Source: Chlamydiota bacterium (lineage in GTDB: Bacteria > Chlamydiota > Chlamydiia > Chlamydiales > Rhabdochlamydiaceae). From it: a stretch of DNA of 64,000 bases. Positions 9,452 to 18,736 of this stretch are shown piece after piece; position 1 is the stretch's first letter; every line of letters begins with the position of its first letter. Location: positions 1-64,000 of the forward strand of contig JABDFI010000005.1 in NCBI GenBank assembly GCA_013286595.1. The letters are read 5' to 3'. Below the pieces are notes generated by a model. The model was given only the letters and a program-made list of their open reading frames with translations. It made no database searches and was not told the origin of the DNA. The position numbers and the translations under genes are program-made.

Positions 9452-10391
9452 AAGTGAGATCCTCTTTCTCTAACAGCTCAGTGAGCCTGTTGTCCAAGTA
9501 GGTGAATAGATCGGGATATTTTTTGCTGAGCCATTTGGCAAAGGCGTGGGATTTCAGGATGATCTCTTTTTTAGCAGGAGCTGGTTGCTTTAAGGAGGGA
9601 TCAGTGACAAAAGAGCTAATATCTAACGTCACCACGCGCTCATCGATCACACCGTAATTATCTTTAAATTTTCGATCTAAATCTCTGATCCCACTCGTGC
9701 ACAGTTCTGTCAAACATCCTAAATAATCATCGATGATTTGTTGTGCCTTTTTGAGATCATTCTTCGCCATGACCTCTGCGATGTAATCAACCAAAAAAAC
9801 AGCTTTTCGTTGGATGACAAACTCTGTGCGATCGAGATCGATCTGATGGCGAATTCCTATTTTATCAATCAACGTCACAGTGCCAAAATGATCTTGCGCC
9901 TTATTCAAGTGAGCATACAACAGGCCAGTGCGATGTTTTAACTGGTGATGGAGCAGGACGCAGCTTGAGAAGTTGAACTCCTGGAAATAGGATGTGCCTT
10001 GGGCGAGCATGGGGCAATGATGCAATAATTTGTGCCACGAAAATTCAGTCACAAGAGAAAGAGGTTTCAGATGATCATGTCGGTAAAACTTAAGAACTGT
10101 CGTTTGATCAGCACCCAGAAAAGCAAAGCACCATCCTCCCTTGCCGATAAAGGTAAATGGTTGATCGAGTAAGGATCGAAGATTTCTATCTTCTTCCAGA
10201 GATAGTTGAGGCATTTCCCATCGCGGATCATTCGGAAGATTTGAGAGGATCAGATAGGTGCGAAACCCTTGAGTCTGCCAGTTACAAAAGCAATAGATCC
10301 CAGCGACGATAACTACTGAGAGAGCAATTTTGCTAAATAAGCTGAGAATTTTTTTTGGCATAAACCATTCGTTGTTAAAGAAATCGTACAC
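9450..10391 (-). CDS. Hypothetical membrane-anchored protein, kinase-like (YrbL-like) fold suspected
   Basis: N-terminal hydrophobic segment; FTFIGKGGWCFAFLGADQTTVLKFYRHDHLK resembles a glycine loop plus ATP-binding lysine. Confidence 0.5.
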   Translation of the reverse strand: MYDFFNNEWFMPKKILSLFSKIALSVVIVAGIYCFCNWQTQGFRTYLILSNLPNDPRWEMPQLSLEEDRNLRSLLDQPFTFIGKGGWCFAFLGADQTTVLKFYRHDHLKPLSLVTEFSWHKLLHHCPMLAQGTSYFQEFNFSSCVLLHHQLKHRTGLLYAHLNKAQDHFGTVTLIDKIGIRHQIDLDRTEFVIQRKAVFLVDYIAEVMAKNDLKKAQQIIDDYLGCLTELCTSGIRDLDRKFKDNYGVIDERVVTLDISSFVTDPSLKQPAPAKKEIILKSHAFAKWLSKKYPDLFTYLDNRLTELLEKEDLT

Positions 10392-10524
10392 TAACTTTCA
10401 ATTTGCTAAAAGAGAATGACCGGAAATGAACGCGAGGTCGCAAGGGCGCAGGGACGCAAAGATTTTATAAATTCAATTTTCTCTGCGTTCCTGCGACCAT
10501 ACTTTTACCCATAAGTTTCGATGT

Positions 10525-10626
10525 TTTTTACCACCCGCTTCGCTAGAGAGCGCAGAGGACACAGAGATCCTATCCGGATAGGATTTCTGTGTCCTCTGCG
10601 CTCTCTAGCGAAGCGGGTGGTAAAAA
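10525..10626. repeat. 102-bp near-perfect palindrome (51-bp arms, one mismatch, no loop)
   Basis: tttttaccacccgcttcgctagagagcgcagaggacacagagatcctatcc / ggataggatttctgtgtcctctgcgctctctagcgaagcgggtggtaaaaa. Confidence 0.92.
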
Positions 10627-10943
10627 TGTAGCTCTTGGCCTTGAGTTCTTAAGTTATTCAACGGTTTCAAGATTGAAAATTTACATCAAGCAAAAGATAT
10701 GCGTAAAAGTATGCCTACGACTTCTAAATAACATATTCCAATCAGCTATGGTATAAGGGCCTATGTTATTTCCCGTTAGGGGTGAGCGAAGGGCACTCCT
10801 TCGCTCCGCGTTGATCTCATCCGTTTTACTTGAGTAGTCCTTGGATCCTTTGCTTGCTCGGATAGACTTCTTCAATCTTTTGGAAAAATCGAAAGAAGCA
10901 ATGCCTCTAAAGAAAGCCAAAAGGGAACCCATAAGATAATGAA

Positions 10944-11249
10944 TCAAAAATCACTCCAACAGACATTGCAATAACATGTTCTGTCTTGATCCATTCTTTG
11001 GTGTGGGACTCTAACTTTATATAGGAGGTAGCAAGCCAATGAAATGATAATTATCCCAAACACGTGAGCAAAATTATGTCCCGTGATCCAATATAAAAAA
11101 GAGTAGACCAATGCTCCAACTAAGAAAAACAAACTGTTTTTGAATGATCCTTTCTTCTTTGTCATTTTCTTGATTCCGGCCAACGTATTGAATATGTTCT
11201 TTTTATAGTCCTGCTCTGAGAATATGTAGTACTCATATTTTTTTATCAA
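10944..11249 (-). CDS. Small hypothetical membrane protein
   Basis: Internal hydrophobic segment FLVGALVYSFLYWITGHNFAHVFGIIIISLACYLLY; start uncertain. Confidence 0.4.
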   Translation of the reverse strand: MIKKYEYYIFSEQDYKKNIFNTLAGIKKMTKKKGSFKNSLFFLVGALVYSFLYWITGHNFAHVFGIIIISLACYLLYKVRVPHQRMDQDRTCYCNVCWSDF

Positions 11250-11336
11250 ATTTATTGTTTACTAAAATAATGAATTTACCACCTTTTTGATAAGGTAGAT
11301 GGAAAGGGGTAGCTTTGATACACTGTTGGCCATCAA

Positions 11337-12569
11337 ATGAGGAAAGGATTGATGGAGCAACGTTCCAACAGCTCGACTCAGGGGTGTCAACAAACACGGT
11401 TGGCTTTGCTTTGGATGAACTTAGCAAGTGAACCGTTAGTTTCCCTCTATACTTTTCTTCCTTTTATCTTGTGTAAAGATCTAGATGTCAGCACCTTTCA
11501 ACTTTCTCTTTTCATCACACTTCGCCCTGTGCTTTCTGGTTTATCTTTTTACTGGAGTGCTTATCTCAAGGAAGGAAGGGGAAAACTCGTTTCGAATCTA
11601 GTGGGGGCATGCCTTCTCGCTTATCTTCCTTTCTTGTGTTTCCCTTTGCTCGGAAATATTTGGTATTTACTCGTAGCTTCAGCCTTTTATCAATTATTTA
11701 GTCGAGCGGCGATTCCCTCACTCATTGAAATTTTGAAGCGCAATATCCCCAAGCAACCTCGAGAACAAGCCTTTTCTTTCTTCTATGTATTGAGCTTCAT
11801 TGAGAGTGGGATTCTTGGACTTATCTTTGGTAAGTTGCTCGATGCCCATGCCGTAGATTGGAAGATGTTATTAGCTGGTGGTGGACTCATTGGTCTTAGC
11901 GCGATTTTTCTATTTCGAAGAGTATCGGTACCAACGCGTGAAGCAGAACCCGTGCAAGCATCGTCATCTCTAATCCAGCCGTGGAAAGATAGTTTGCTTC
12001 TGATGCGACAACGTTCTGACTTTGCTCACTTCCAATGGTTGTATATGATTGGAGGTGCGGCGTTGATGATGATGTCACCAGCTTTTTCTCGCTATTACGT
12101 CACCACGTTGAGCTTATCTCATACGGACATGGCGATGGCGAGGTTTGTGTTCATGGCTTTAGGTGTGGCAGGGGCCTCTTACTGGTGGCGTAAGAATTTA
12201 GAGAAAATTTCTATTTTACAACTTTCTCTGTGGGTACTTTGTGGCTTCGGCTTATTTCCATTAGCTTTATTGCTCGCTCAATTTCATATCGGTTTTCTCT
12301 ATTTTGGATTCTTAATATATGGCATTGCCCAGGCGGGAAGTCATCTCTTATGGCATTTATCGGGCACGATCTTCAGCGGTGAGCAGAACAGCGCTCCCTA
12401 TACGCGAACGAATCTTCTCATGGGCGGCTTGCGCGGGGCGGTCTTTCCTTTTGTCGGTGGTTGGTTGTGTACTCTATGGGGCGAAACCTCTGTTTTAGTC
12501 TTAGGAATGGGATTGTGCTTTGCAGGCGTGTTGGTCATGAAGCGCTCTCCGCAACTATCCCGAACATGA
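11337..12569 (+). CDS. Major facilitator superfamily transporter
   Basis: 410 aa, ~12 hydrophobic segments; GLSFYWSAYLKEGRGKLVSNLVGACLLAYLPF. Confidence 0.8.
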   Translation: MRKGLMEQRSNSSTQGCQQTRLALLWMNLASEPLVSLYTFLPFILCKDLDVSTFQLSLFITLRPVLSGLSFYWSAYLKEGRGKLVSNLVGACLLAYLPFLCFPLLGNIWYLLVASAFYQLFSRAAIPSLIEILKRNIPKQPREQAFSFFYVLSFIESGILGLIFGKLLDAHAVDWKMLLAGGGLIGLSAIFLFRRVSVPTREAEPVQASSSLIQPWKDSLLLMRQRSDFAHFQWLYMIGGAALMMMSPAFSRYYVTTLSLSHTDMAMARFVFMALGVAGASYWWRKNLEKISILQLSLWVLCGFGLFPLALLLAQFHIGFLYFGFLIYGIAQAGSHLLWHLSGTIFSGEQNSAPYTRTNLLMGGLRGAVFPFVGGWLCTLWGETSVLVLGMGLCFAGVLVMKRSPQLSRT

Positions 12570-12811
12570 TTCAAGAATTGGATTGAACAAATCTCAATAA
12601 CTTGAAGAACATCTCATGAGCTGTATGTAGTCATTGATGCTTGGAAATGGTTTTCGATCATGAACAGTATATCAAGGTTTCCAACGCCCTATCATTTAAT
12701 GAGTTGTATTTAATAAAAACTTTAATTGCAGAAAATAAAAAAATTAATTATACTAATATAATACACGGCTTTTTATTTAACCAAATATAATTAAAATTGA
12801 AAGGAGATAAT

Positions 12812-12979
12812 ATGGCAATCCCACCAATTTATAGAGCAATTCCAGTACCTGCGGCAGCAGCACCTGCAGTACCTGCAGCAGCCGAAGCGGCACCTGTGGC
12901 AGCAGCACCTGCTAATCCTCCAGTAGCTCAGGTTCCTAATTTTGGATTACTTTATATCCACCGTATAGGTGGTAATTGA
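12812..12979 (+). CDS. Small Ala/Pro-rich peptide
   Basis: aaggagataat SD 5' of ATG; MAIPPIYRAIPVPAAAAPAVPAAAEAAPVAAAPANPPVAQVPNFGLLYIHRIGGN; A+T-rich leader. Confidence 0.6.
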   Translation: MAIPPIYRAIPVPAAAAPAVPAAAEAAPVAAAPANPPVAQVPNFGLLYIHRIGGN

Positions 12980-12981
12980 GG

Positions 12982-13006
12982 TGGCAAACTGACTCAAAAT
13001 CATCGA
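12982..13006. mobile_element. Partial family A MITE fragment
   Basis: tggcaaactgactcaaaatcatcga, identical to an internal part of the 9269-9451 copy. Confidence 0.7.
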
Positions 13007-13024
13007 TATGCAATCTCATCATAG

Positions 13025-15628
13025 TTACTGTAAACTCATGAGACTAATGGTTTGGCCTTTGAGGGTCAAAGTGATAGTTTGTCCATTCTTAATTTCTCCT
13101 TTCAAAATGGCATTTGAGAGGAGATTGACGACTTGTTGTTGGATTAGCCGTTTTAAGGGGCGAGCTCCGTAGGAAGGATCGTATCCTTCTTCGGCGAGAT
13201 AGGTGATGACCTCTTGGGTCCACTCGAGTTTAACGTCTCTTTCCATGAGTCGCTGCATGACTTTTTTAAGTTGAATGAGAACAATTTTTTCCATATCGCG
13301 TCTTTGAAGAGGCAAGAAGGGGAGAATATCATCCAATCGGTTGAGGAATTCGGGGCGGAAATGTTCTTTTAATACGGGCTCAACGATGTCGAGAATGGTT
13401 TCTTTGGTCCAATCAGACGTGTTGGAACCAATTCTGTCTAAGATCAGTTCTGATCCTAAGTTAGATGTCATCACAAACAGGGCGTTCTTGCAGTTAACAA
13501 TTCTTCCCTTACTATCCGTTAAACGGCCATCATCAAAAATTTGCAATAGGATATTAAATACATCATGATGCGCTTTTTCGATTTCGTCGAGCAAGACGAT
13601 GGAATAGGGGCGTCGACGAAGGGCTTCGGTGAGCTGTCCACCTTCTTCATAGCCCACGTAACCAGGGGGTGATCCGATCAACTTGGAGATGCTGTGTTTT
13701 TCCATGTATTCTGACATGTCTAATCGGATGATGGCGTCTTCTTGGTTGAAGAGTTGTTCTGCTAGGGCTTTCACTAGTTCTGTCTTACCGACACCTGTGG
13801 GGCCAACGAAAAGAAATGCTCCTGTAGGACGCATCGGATCGTTGAGTCCAGCTCGTGAGCGTCGGATAGCTTCGCTCATGGCGCGAATCGCAAAACTTTG
13901 TCCGACGACGCGCTGCTCGAGAGAAGTTTCGAGATTGAGTAAGCGTTGAGCTTCTCCCTCTAGCATTCTTTGGACGGGAATTCTCGTCCATTTTGCGACA
14001 ATTTGCGCAATCAAGGGCTCATCCACCTCTTCTCGAAGAAGTCGATTGGGTTTATCTAGAAGAGTTTTTTGCGCTTTTTCGAGTTCTTCTTTCATTTTGG
14101 GGATGCGGCTATAGCGCAATTCAGCGACTTTATTGTAATCCACCGCGCGCTCTGCTTCTTCTTCTTGAAAGCGTAAGTGTTCTAAGGCATTTTTCTTTTG
14201 TTTGACCTCTTCAATCAGCTTTTTTTCTAAGTTCCATTGCTCGCGTAGGATCGAGAGTTCTTCTTTCACTTTGGCGCTCTGTTCTTCGAGCTTTTTTGCT
14301 TCGCTGCGGGCTAAAGGAGTATCTTCTCGTTTAAGACCTTCTTGTTTGATGATTAAGCTCGATAGCTCCCTCTCTTTCACATCGATGGGAATGGGCAAGC
14401 TGCCGATTTGTAAACGGATCATGCTTGCGGCTTCATCGATGAGGTCGATCGCTTTGTCCGGCAGGCGTCGATCTGTAATGTACCGTTGTGAAAGATAAGC
14501 AGCTGCATGTAAAGCGCTCTCTGTAATGTGCACGCCGTGGAAGATCTCATATCTTTCCCGCAAACCGCGTAGAATAGCAATCGTATCTTCTAAAGAAGGT
14601 TCTTGAACAAAAACAGTTTGGAAACGGCGTTCAAGAGCGGGATCTTTCTCGATGTATTTTTGGTATTCGTTAAGTGTAGTGGCTCCAATGCAATGCAGTG
14701 TTCCTCGCGCTAGAGCTGGCTTGAGCAGATTTGCTGCATCCATGGATCCTTCTGTGGCTCCAGCTCCTACTAAAGTATGTACCTCGTCGATAAAGAGTAG
14801 GATTTTTCCTTCGCTTTTTTCCACTTCCTTCAGAATTCCTTTGAGTCGTTCTTCAAATTCCCCTCTAAATTTAGTGCCAGCGATTAAACTTCCCATGTCG
14901 AGAGCAAATAACTGCTTACTTTTAAGTGAATCGGGCACATCTCCTTGAATGATTCTTAATGCCAATCCTTCAGCGATGGCTGTTTTTCCAACTCCGGGTT
15001 CTCCAATTAATAAGGGATTGTTCTTGGTACGTCGGCTGAGGACTTGCATGGTGCGGCGAATTTCTTCATCTCTTCCAATGACAGGATCTAATTTTCCCTC
15101 TTTAGCGAGGGCGGTTAAGTTCTTACAGTATTTTTCAAGGGCTTGTAAGCCGGCTTCAGCAGAAGGAGAATCCATTTTCGTATTGCCTCTGATCTGTTTA
15201 ATGCGTGCTTCGAGTTCTTTTAAAGAAAGGGGAGATCCTTTTTTCCATGTGGAAAAAGGATCTCCTGCAGATTGCCAAAAAACGTAGAAAAAATGGTCGC
15301 TGCTTAAATAGGTGTCTTGCCATTTTTTGGCTATTACTTGTGCTTCAGCAATGCGCTGCTGAAGCTGAGAGGATACAGCAGGTGTTTGTGATGTGCCTTC
15401 AAATGTTGCTCTCTGATCTAAAGCTGTTCTTAATGAAGAAATCAGCGATTCTGGTTGTAGTCCTAATGAGATAGAAAGTGTTTGAAAATAGCCTTCTGGA
15501 TTGTCAAAAAAGGCCAAGATGAGATGGTTTTCAGAAACTTCTGTATGACGATGCTCTTGAGCGTAATGAAAAGCTTTTTCTAAAGCTTCAGCTACTGATT
15601 CAGTAAATTGAGGATTCATCGTTTTCAC
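13025..15628 (-). CDS. clpB: ATP-dependent chaperone ClpB
   Basis: Two AAA+ modules: [38 protein letters not shown], Clp N-domain, coiled-coil middle domain. Confidence 0.97.
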   Translation of the reverse strand: MKTMNPQFTESVAEALEKAFHYAQEHRHTEVSENHLILAFFDNPEGYFQTLSISLGLQPESLISSLRTALDQRATFEGTSQTPAVSSQLQQRIAEAQVIAKKWQDTYLSSDHFFYVFWQSAGDPFSTWKKGSPLSLKELEARIKQIRGNTKMDSPSAEAGLQALEKYCKNLTALAKEGKLDPVIGRDEEIRRTMQVLSRRTKNNPLLIGEPGVGKTAIAEGLALRIIQGDVPDSLKSKQLFALDMGSLIAGTKFRGEFEERLKGILKEVEKSEGKILLFIDEVHTLVGAGATEGSMDAANLLKPALARGTLHCIGATTLNEYQKYIEKDPALERRFQTVFVQEPSLEDTIAILRGLRERYEIFHGVHITESALHAAAYLSQRYITDRRLPDKAIDLIDEAASMIRLQIGSLPIPIDVKERELSSLIIKQEGLKREDTPLARSEAKKLEEQSAKVKEELSILREQWNLEKKLIEEVKQKKNALEHLRFQEEEAERAVDYNKVAELRYSRIPKMKEELEKAQKTLLDKPNRLLREEVDEPLIAQIVAKWTRIPVQRMLEGEAQRLLNLETSLEQRVVGQSFAIRAMSEAIRRSRAGLNDPMRPTGAFLFVGPTGVGKTELVKALAEQLFNQEDAIIRLDMSEYMEKHSISKLIGSPPGYVGYEEGGQLTEALRRRPYSIVLLDEIEKAHHDVFNILLQIFDDGRLTDSKGRIVNCKNALFVMTSNLGSELILDRIGSNTSDWTKETILDIVEPVLKEHFRPEFLNRLDDILPFLPLQRRDMEKIVLIQLKKVMQRLMERDVKLEWTQEVITYLAEEGYDPSYGARPLKRLIQQQVVNLLSNAILKGEIKNGQTITLTLKGQTISLMSLQ

Positions 15629-15808
15629 TCTGAATTAAAACCGAATACAAAAATACTATATGCGATAGGAATTCTTCTGTCAATAGAGGGAATTTATAAT
15701 ATATTTATCGATAGGTCAATTTTTTCAAATTTTTTGTAGACATCTAAAATGACTTCGGCATAAATTCACGGCATGTGGATTTTATCTTTTTTAAAAAGGA
15801 GAAATTGA

Positions 15809-18094
15809 ATGAAAAATCATTTAAATAGGCTCACAAATGGATTAGGGAAATTTTGCAATCTTGGCATTACTTTCTTATCGATTGCTTTGATGGCAGTACA
15901 ATTAAACCTCCAGGCGGGCAATACCGATCATAGCCTACATGGCATGGGGGCAAAACCATTAACGCAAGAACAACTTCAAGATATACTAGCCAATTGGCCC
16001 AGAGTGCTAGCTGTAAAACCAAACAAAATCGGTGCTGCTCGCATTCAAAAACATCTCCAAGATCTTGGACAAGTTCCTGGCATAATTGAAATCGCCTCAA
16101 CGTCAGACGAAGAGTTTGTCACCAATAAAAATACCACCGGAGAAACCTTAGAAGATTTGAATGCAAAATGGGGAATTTCATCCCTTCCTGCCAGTGTGGA
16201 TAACAGCAAACTTCCCTGCTTTCCTCCAATTGGCGATCAGGGAGCAGAAGGCTCCTGTGTGGGTTTTGCTACAACTTATTATCACGCTACTCATGAATAT
16301 GGCTTCCTAAATGGAATTAACAATAAGACTAGCTCAGCCGGTATCCGCTCGCCGAAGTGGACGTATAATATGATTAATGGAGGTTCTGATGCAGGTTCTT
16401 GGCCAACAGATGGCTATAACCTTCTTAATAAAAATGGAGCCGTATCCATAAATAGTTTCCCTTATGATTCAAATTATACTCAGTGGGATCTAAATACTCA
16501 GGATTGGATTTCTGCCTTAACCTACCGCATGGCGCCTGTTAACTTTATAACAATTAACTCTTCTTCAGACATTGATGTGATTAAGGGATTATTGAATAAC
16601 GGACACGTTGTCACTTTCACAACATATGCATCGTGGCATTACACTACCGTTCAAGCAGATCCTTCAACCCCTAACAATCCTTATGTAGGCCAAGATGCCG
16701 TTTCCTGGGCAAGTACCTCATCCGGCGGCCATCATACGACCGTTGTCGGCTACGATGATAATGTTTGGATCGACATTAATGGAAATGGAACAGTAGATTC
16801 AGGTGAGAAAGGAGCGTTCTTAATCGCAAATTCCTGGGGGACAGGTTATGCCAACGCCGGCTTCGTTTGGATGTCCTATGATGCTTTTTACAAAACTTCA
16901 CAGGTTGTCAATGGTCCAGGGCCTGGAAGAATCGCATTGGCTGATATGTTCTATTCTATTGTCCCAATAGCTGCAAACTATCAACCTAAAATCGTGGCTG
17001 AGTTTACTTTGACACAAAGTGATCGCAATCAACTTGCCATGGGGGTTGCGGATTCCAGCACAAGTACGACTTCCCCTTCAACCACAATCGCAAGCCAAGC
17101 TTTAGATCAAAGTGGTGGCTCGCTTGCATTTGATGGGGGGGCTGCCCGCAGCATGTCAGCAACTTTTGCGTTGGACTTTACGGACCTATTGCCAAGCACG
17201 AGCTCGACGCAAAGATACTACTTGCTTGCCACTGATGTAGCTGCAGGCAACACAAGTACACTAAATGCCTTTACACTGATCGATTTAGTTAATAACAAGC
17301 AGGTGTCGAATCCAACAACGCCCATAAGCTTTGATAATCAGTCAATTCAACCCTATATTGACTACCAATTTAATAATAACGTAACTCCACCATCAGTTAA
17401 CATTACTTCCCCAGCTAATGGGGCGACTATTAGTAAAACAATCAGTGTCATAGCAAATGTTACAGCTAGCGCTGGAGTGTCACATGTAGATTTTTACGTA
17501 GATAGCACATTAATCTTATCTGATACGACATCGCCCTATTCTGCATCCGTTGATACAACGACTCTATCGAATGGCGCACACACCTTTACAGCCATTGTTT
17601 ATGATAAGGCGGGAAATTCTGCTAAAAGCATTGTGACGGTAACAGTGGATAATGCCCAAAATAGCAGCATTTTTATAAATGCTGGCAATGGTGGTGCAAT
17701 TATAGATGCATGTACTAATGTAGCTTGGCAGGGTGATCAGTATTATTCAGGTGGTCAAACCTATACGAATTCTACTTTACCAAGTTGTCTTAATGTGTAC
17801 ACAACAGAGCGATATGGCAACTTTTCCTATAACATACCTGTTTCGAATGGAAATAAATATGTTATTTTAAAGTTTGCTGAAATCTTTTATCAGACTGTGG
17901 GAGCTCGTGTATTCAATGTAAAAATTAATGGACAACAGGTCATTTCTAATCTTGATATATTTAAAGAAGTTGGTTTTGCGAAGCCTTTAGATCTTAGTTT
18001 TCCAGTAAACGTAACAAATAACAATATTCGAGTAGAATTTATTCCTGTTGTCGAAAATCCTAAAGTCTGCGGACTTGAAGTTCTCTCACAATAG
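15809..18094 (+). CDS. Secreted papain-like (C1) peptidase with Ig-like and malectin-like domains
   Basis: Hydrophobic N-terminus; PPIGDQGAEGSCVGFA (Cys), GGHHTTVVGY (His), IANSWGTGYANAG (Asn); PPSVNITSPANGATIS...VSHVDFYVD Ig-like; INAGNGG...GQTYTNSTLPSCLNVYTTERYGNFSYNIPVSNGNKYVILKFAEIF malectin-like. Confidence 0.88.
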   Translation: MKNHLNRLTNGLGKFCNLGITFLSIALMAVQLNLQAGNTDHSLHGMGAKPLTQEQLQDILANWPRVLAVKPNKIGAARIQKHLQDLGQVPGIIEIASTSDEEFVTNKNTTGETLEDLNAKWGISSLPASVDNSKLPCFPPIGDQGAEGSCVGFATTYYHATHEYGFLNGINNKTSSAGIRSPKWTYNMINGGSDAGSWPTDGYNLLNKNGAVSINSFPYDSNYTQWDLNTQDWISALTYRMAPVNFITINSSSDIDVIKGLLNNGHVVTFTTYASWHYTTVQADPSTPNNPYVGQDAVSWASTSSGGHHTTVVGYDDNVWIDINGNGTVDSGEKGAFLIANSWGTGYANAGFVWMSYDAFYKTSQVVNGPGPGRIALADMFYSIVPIAANYQPKIVAEFTLTQSDRNQLAMGVADSSTSTTSPSTTIASQALDQSGGSLAFDGGAARSMSATFALDFTDLLPSTSSTQRYYLLATDVAAGNTSTLNAFTLIDLVNNKQVSNPTTPISFDNQSIQPYIDYQFNNNVTPPSVNITSPANGATISKTISVIANVTASAGVSHVDFYVDSTLILSDTTSPYSASVDTTTLSNGAHTFTAIVYDKAGNSAKSIVTVTVDNAQNSSIFINAGNGGAIIDACTNVAWQGDQYYSGGQTYTNSTLPSCLNVYTTERYGNFSYNIPVSNGNKYVILKFAEIFYQTVGARVFNVKINGQQVISNLDIFKEVGFAKPLDLSFPVNVTNNNIRVEFIPVVENPKVCGLEVLSQ

Positions 18095-18170
18095 TGGGAA
18101 GATTTCGCGATAATCTCAATTCATCCCCTTTCTGTCACGTGGCAGAAGGGGGAATGGATTAGACTTTGCC

Positions 18171-18617
18171 TTAAGGTGTAGGTGAAGGTTGAGCTTCAGT
18201 TTTTCTTACCTTAATGCTAACGCCTGTGGTTTTGTTAACGAGTAGAAAAGGGTAGTCGGTGTTGTTGCTGGGAACGACTTTGATGGGAATGGGAGAGATC
18301 CAAATTTGAGAGGTTGGATAGTCTTCAGGATCGACTTCCCAAATGGAACCATCCGTCAACTCTATCTTTTGACCGTTGTCGATGTTGATCGAGAGAAACA
18401 GGGGCTGTTCTTTTGCCTGTGTTGTGGTGGCGACTTGTCGAAGTTGGAAGTTTTTATTGAGCCATATCTCCAATTCTATTTTTTGGCGAGGTGTAAGCGT
18501 ATCAACCCCTGTTTTTTTTTGTTCGTCTTTTGACATCACAGAATCAAGAAACGCCATTTCTCCAAGTAGTGGTGCAGTGAGAAGAAAAGCGCAACATGTA
18601 AAACGGGCAATACGCAT
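18171..18617 (-). CDS. Hypothetical secreted protein
   Basis: Signal-peptide-like start MRIARFTCCAFLLTAPLLGEMAF. Confidence 0.55.
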   Translation of the reverse strand: MRIARFTCCAFLLTAPLLGEMAFLDSVMSKDEQKKTGVDTLTPRQKIELEIWLNKNFQLRQVATTTQAKEQPLFLSINIDNGQKIELTDGSIWEVDPEDYPTSQIWISPIPIKVVPSNNTDYPFLLVNKTTGVSIKVRKTEAQPSPTP

Positions 18618-18736
18618 CGGAAGACCTAATTGTTAGTTTAATTGTTTTTATCGTTGTTCGAAGGGATTTTTTCAATCGAAAGTTATTAGATCTCTTGCAT
18701 AACCCCGCAATTCCCTGCCCGTGCCCAAAAGTTGGT

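Noticed and set aside
10681-10947. 88-aa minus ORF
   Set aside because: Overlaps a dispersed repeat (10698-10750) and a hairpin; no convincing coding signal
18120-18160. Hairpin cccctttctgtcac/gtggcagaagggg as terminator
   Set aside because: Plausible stem but no clear U-tract; too uncertain to list as a terminator
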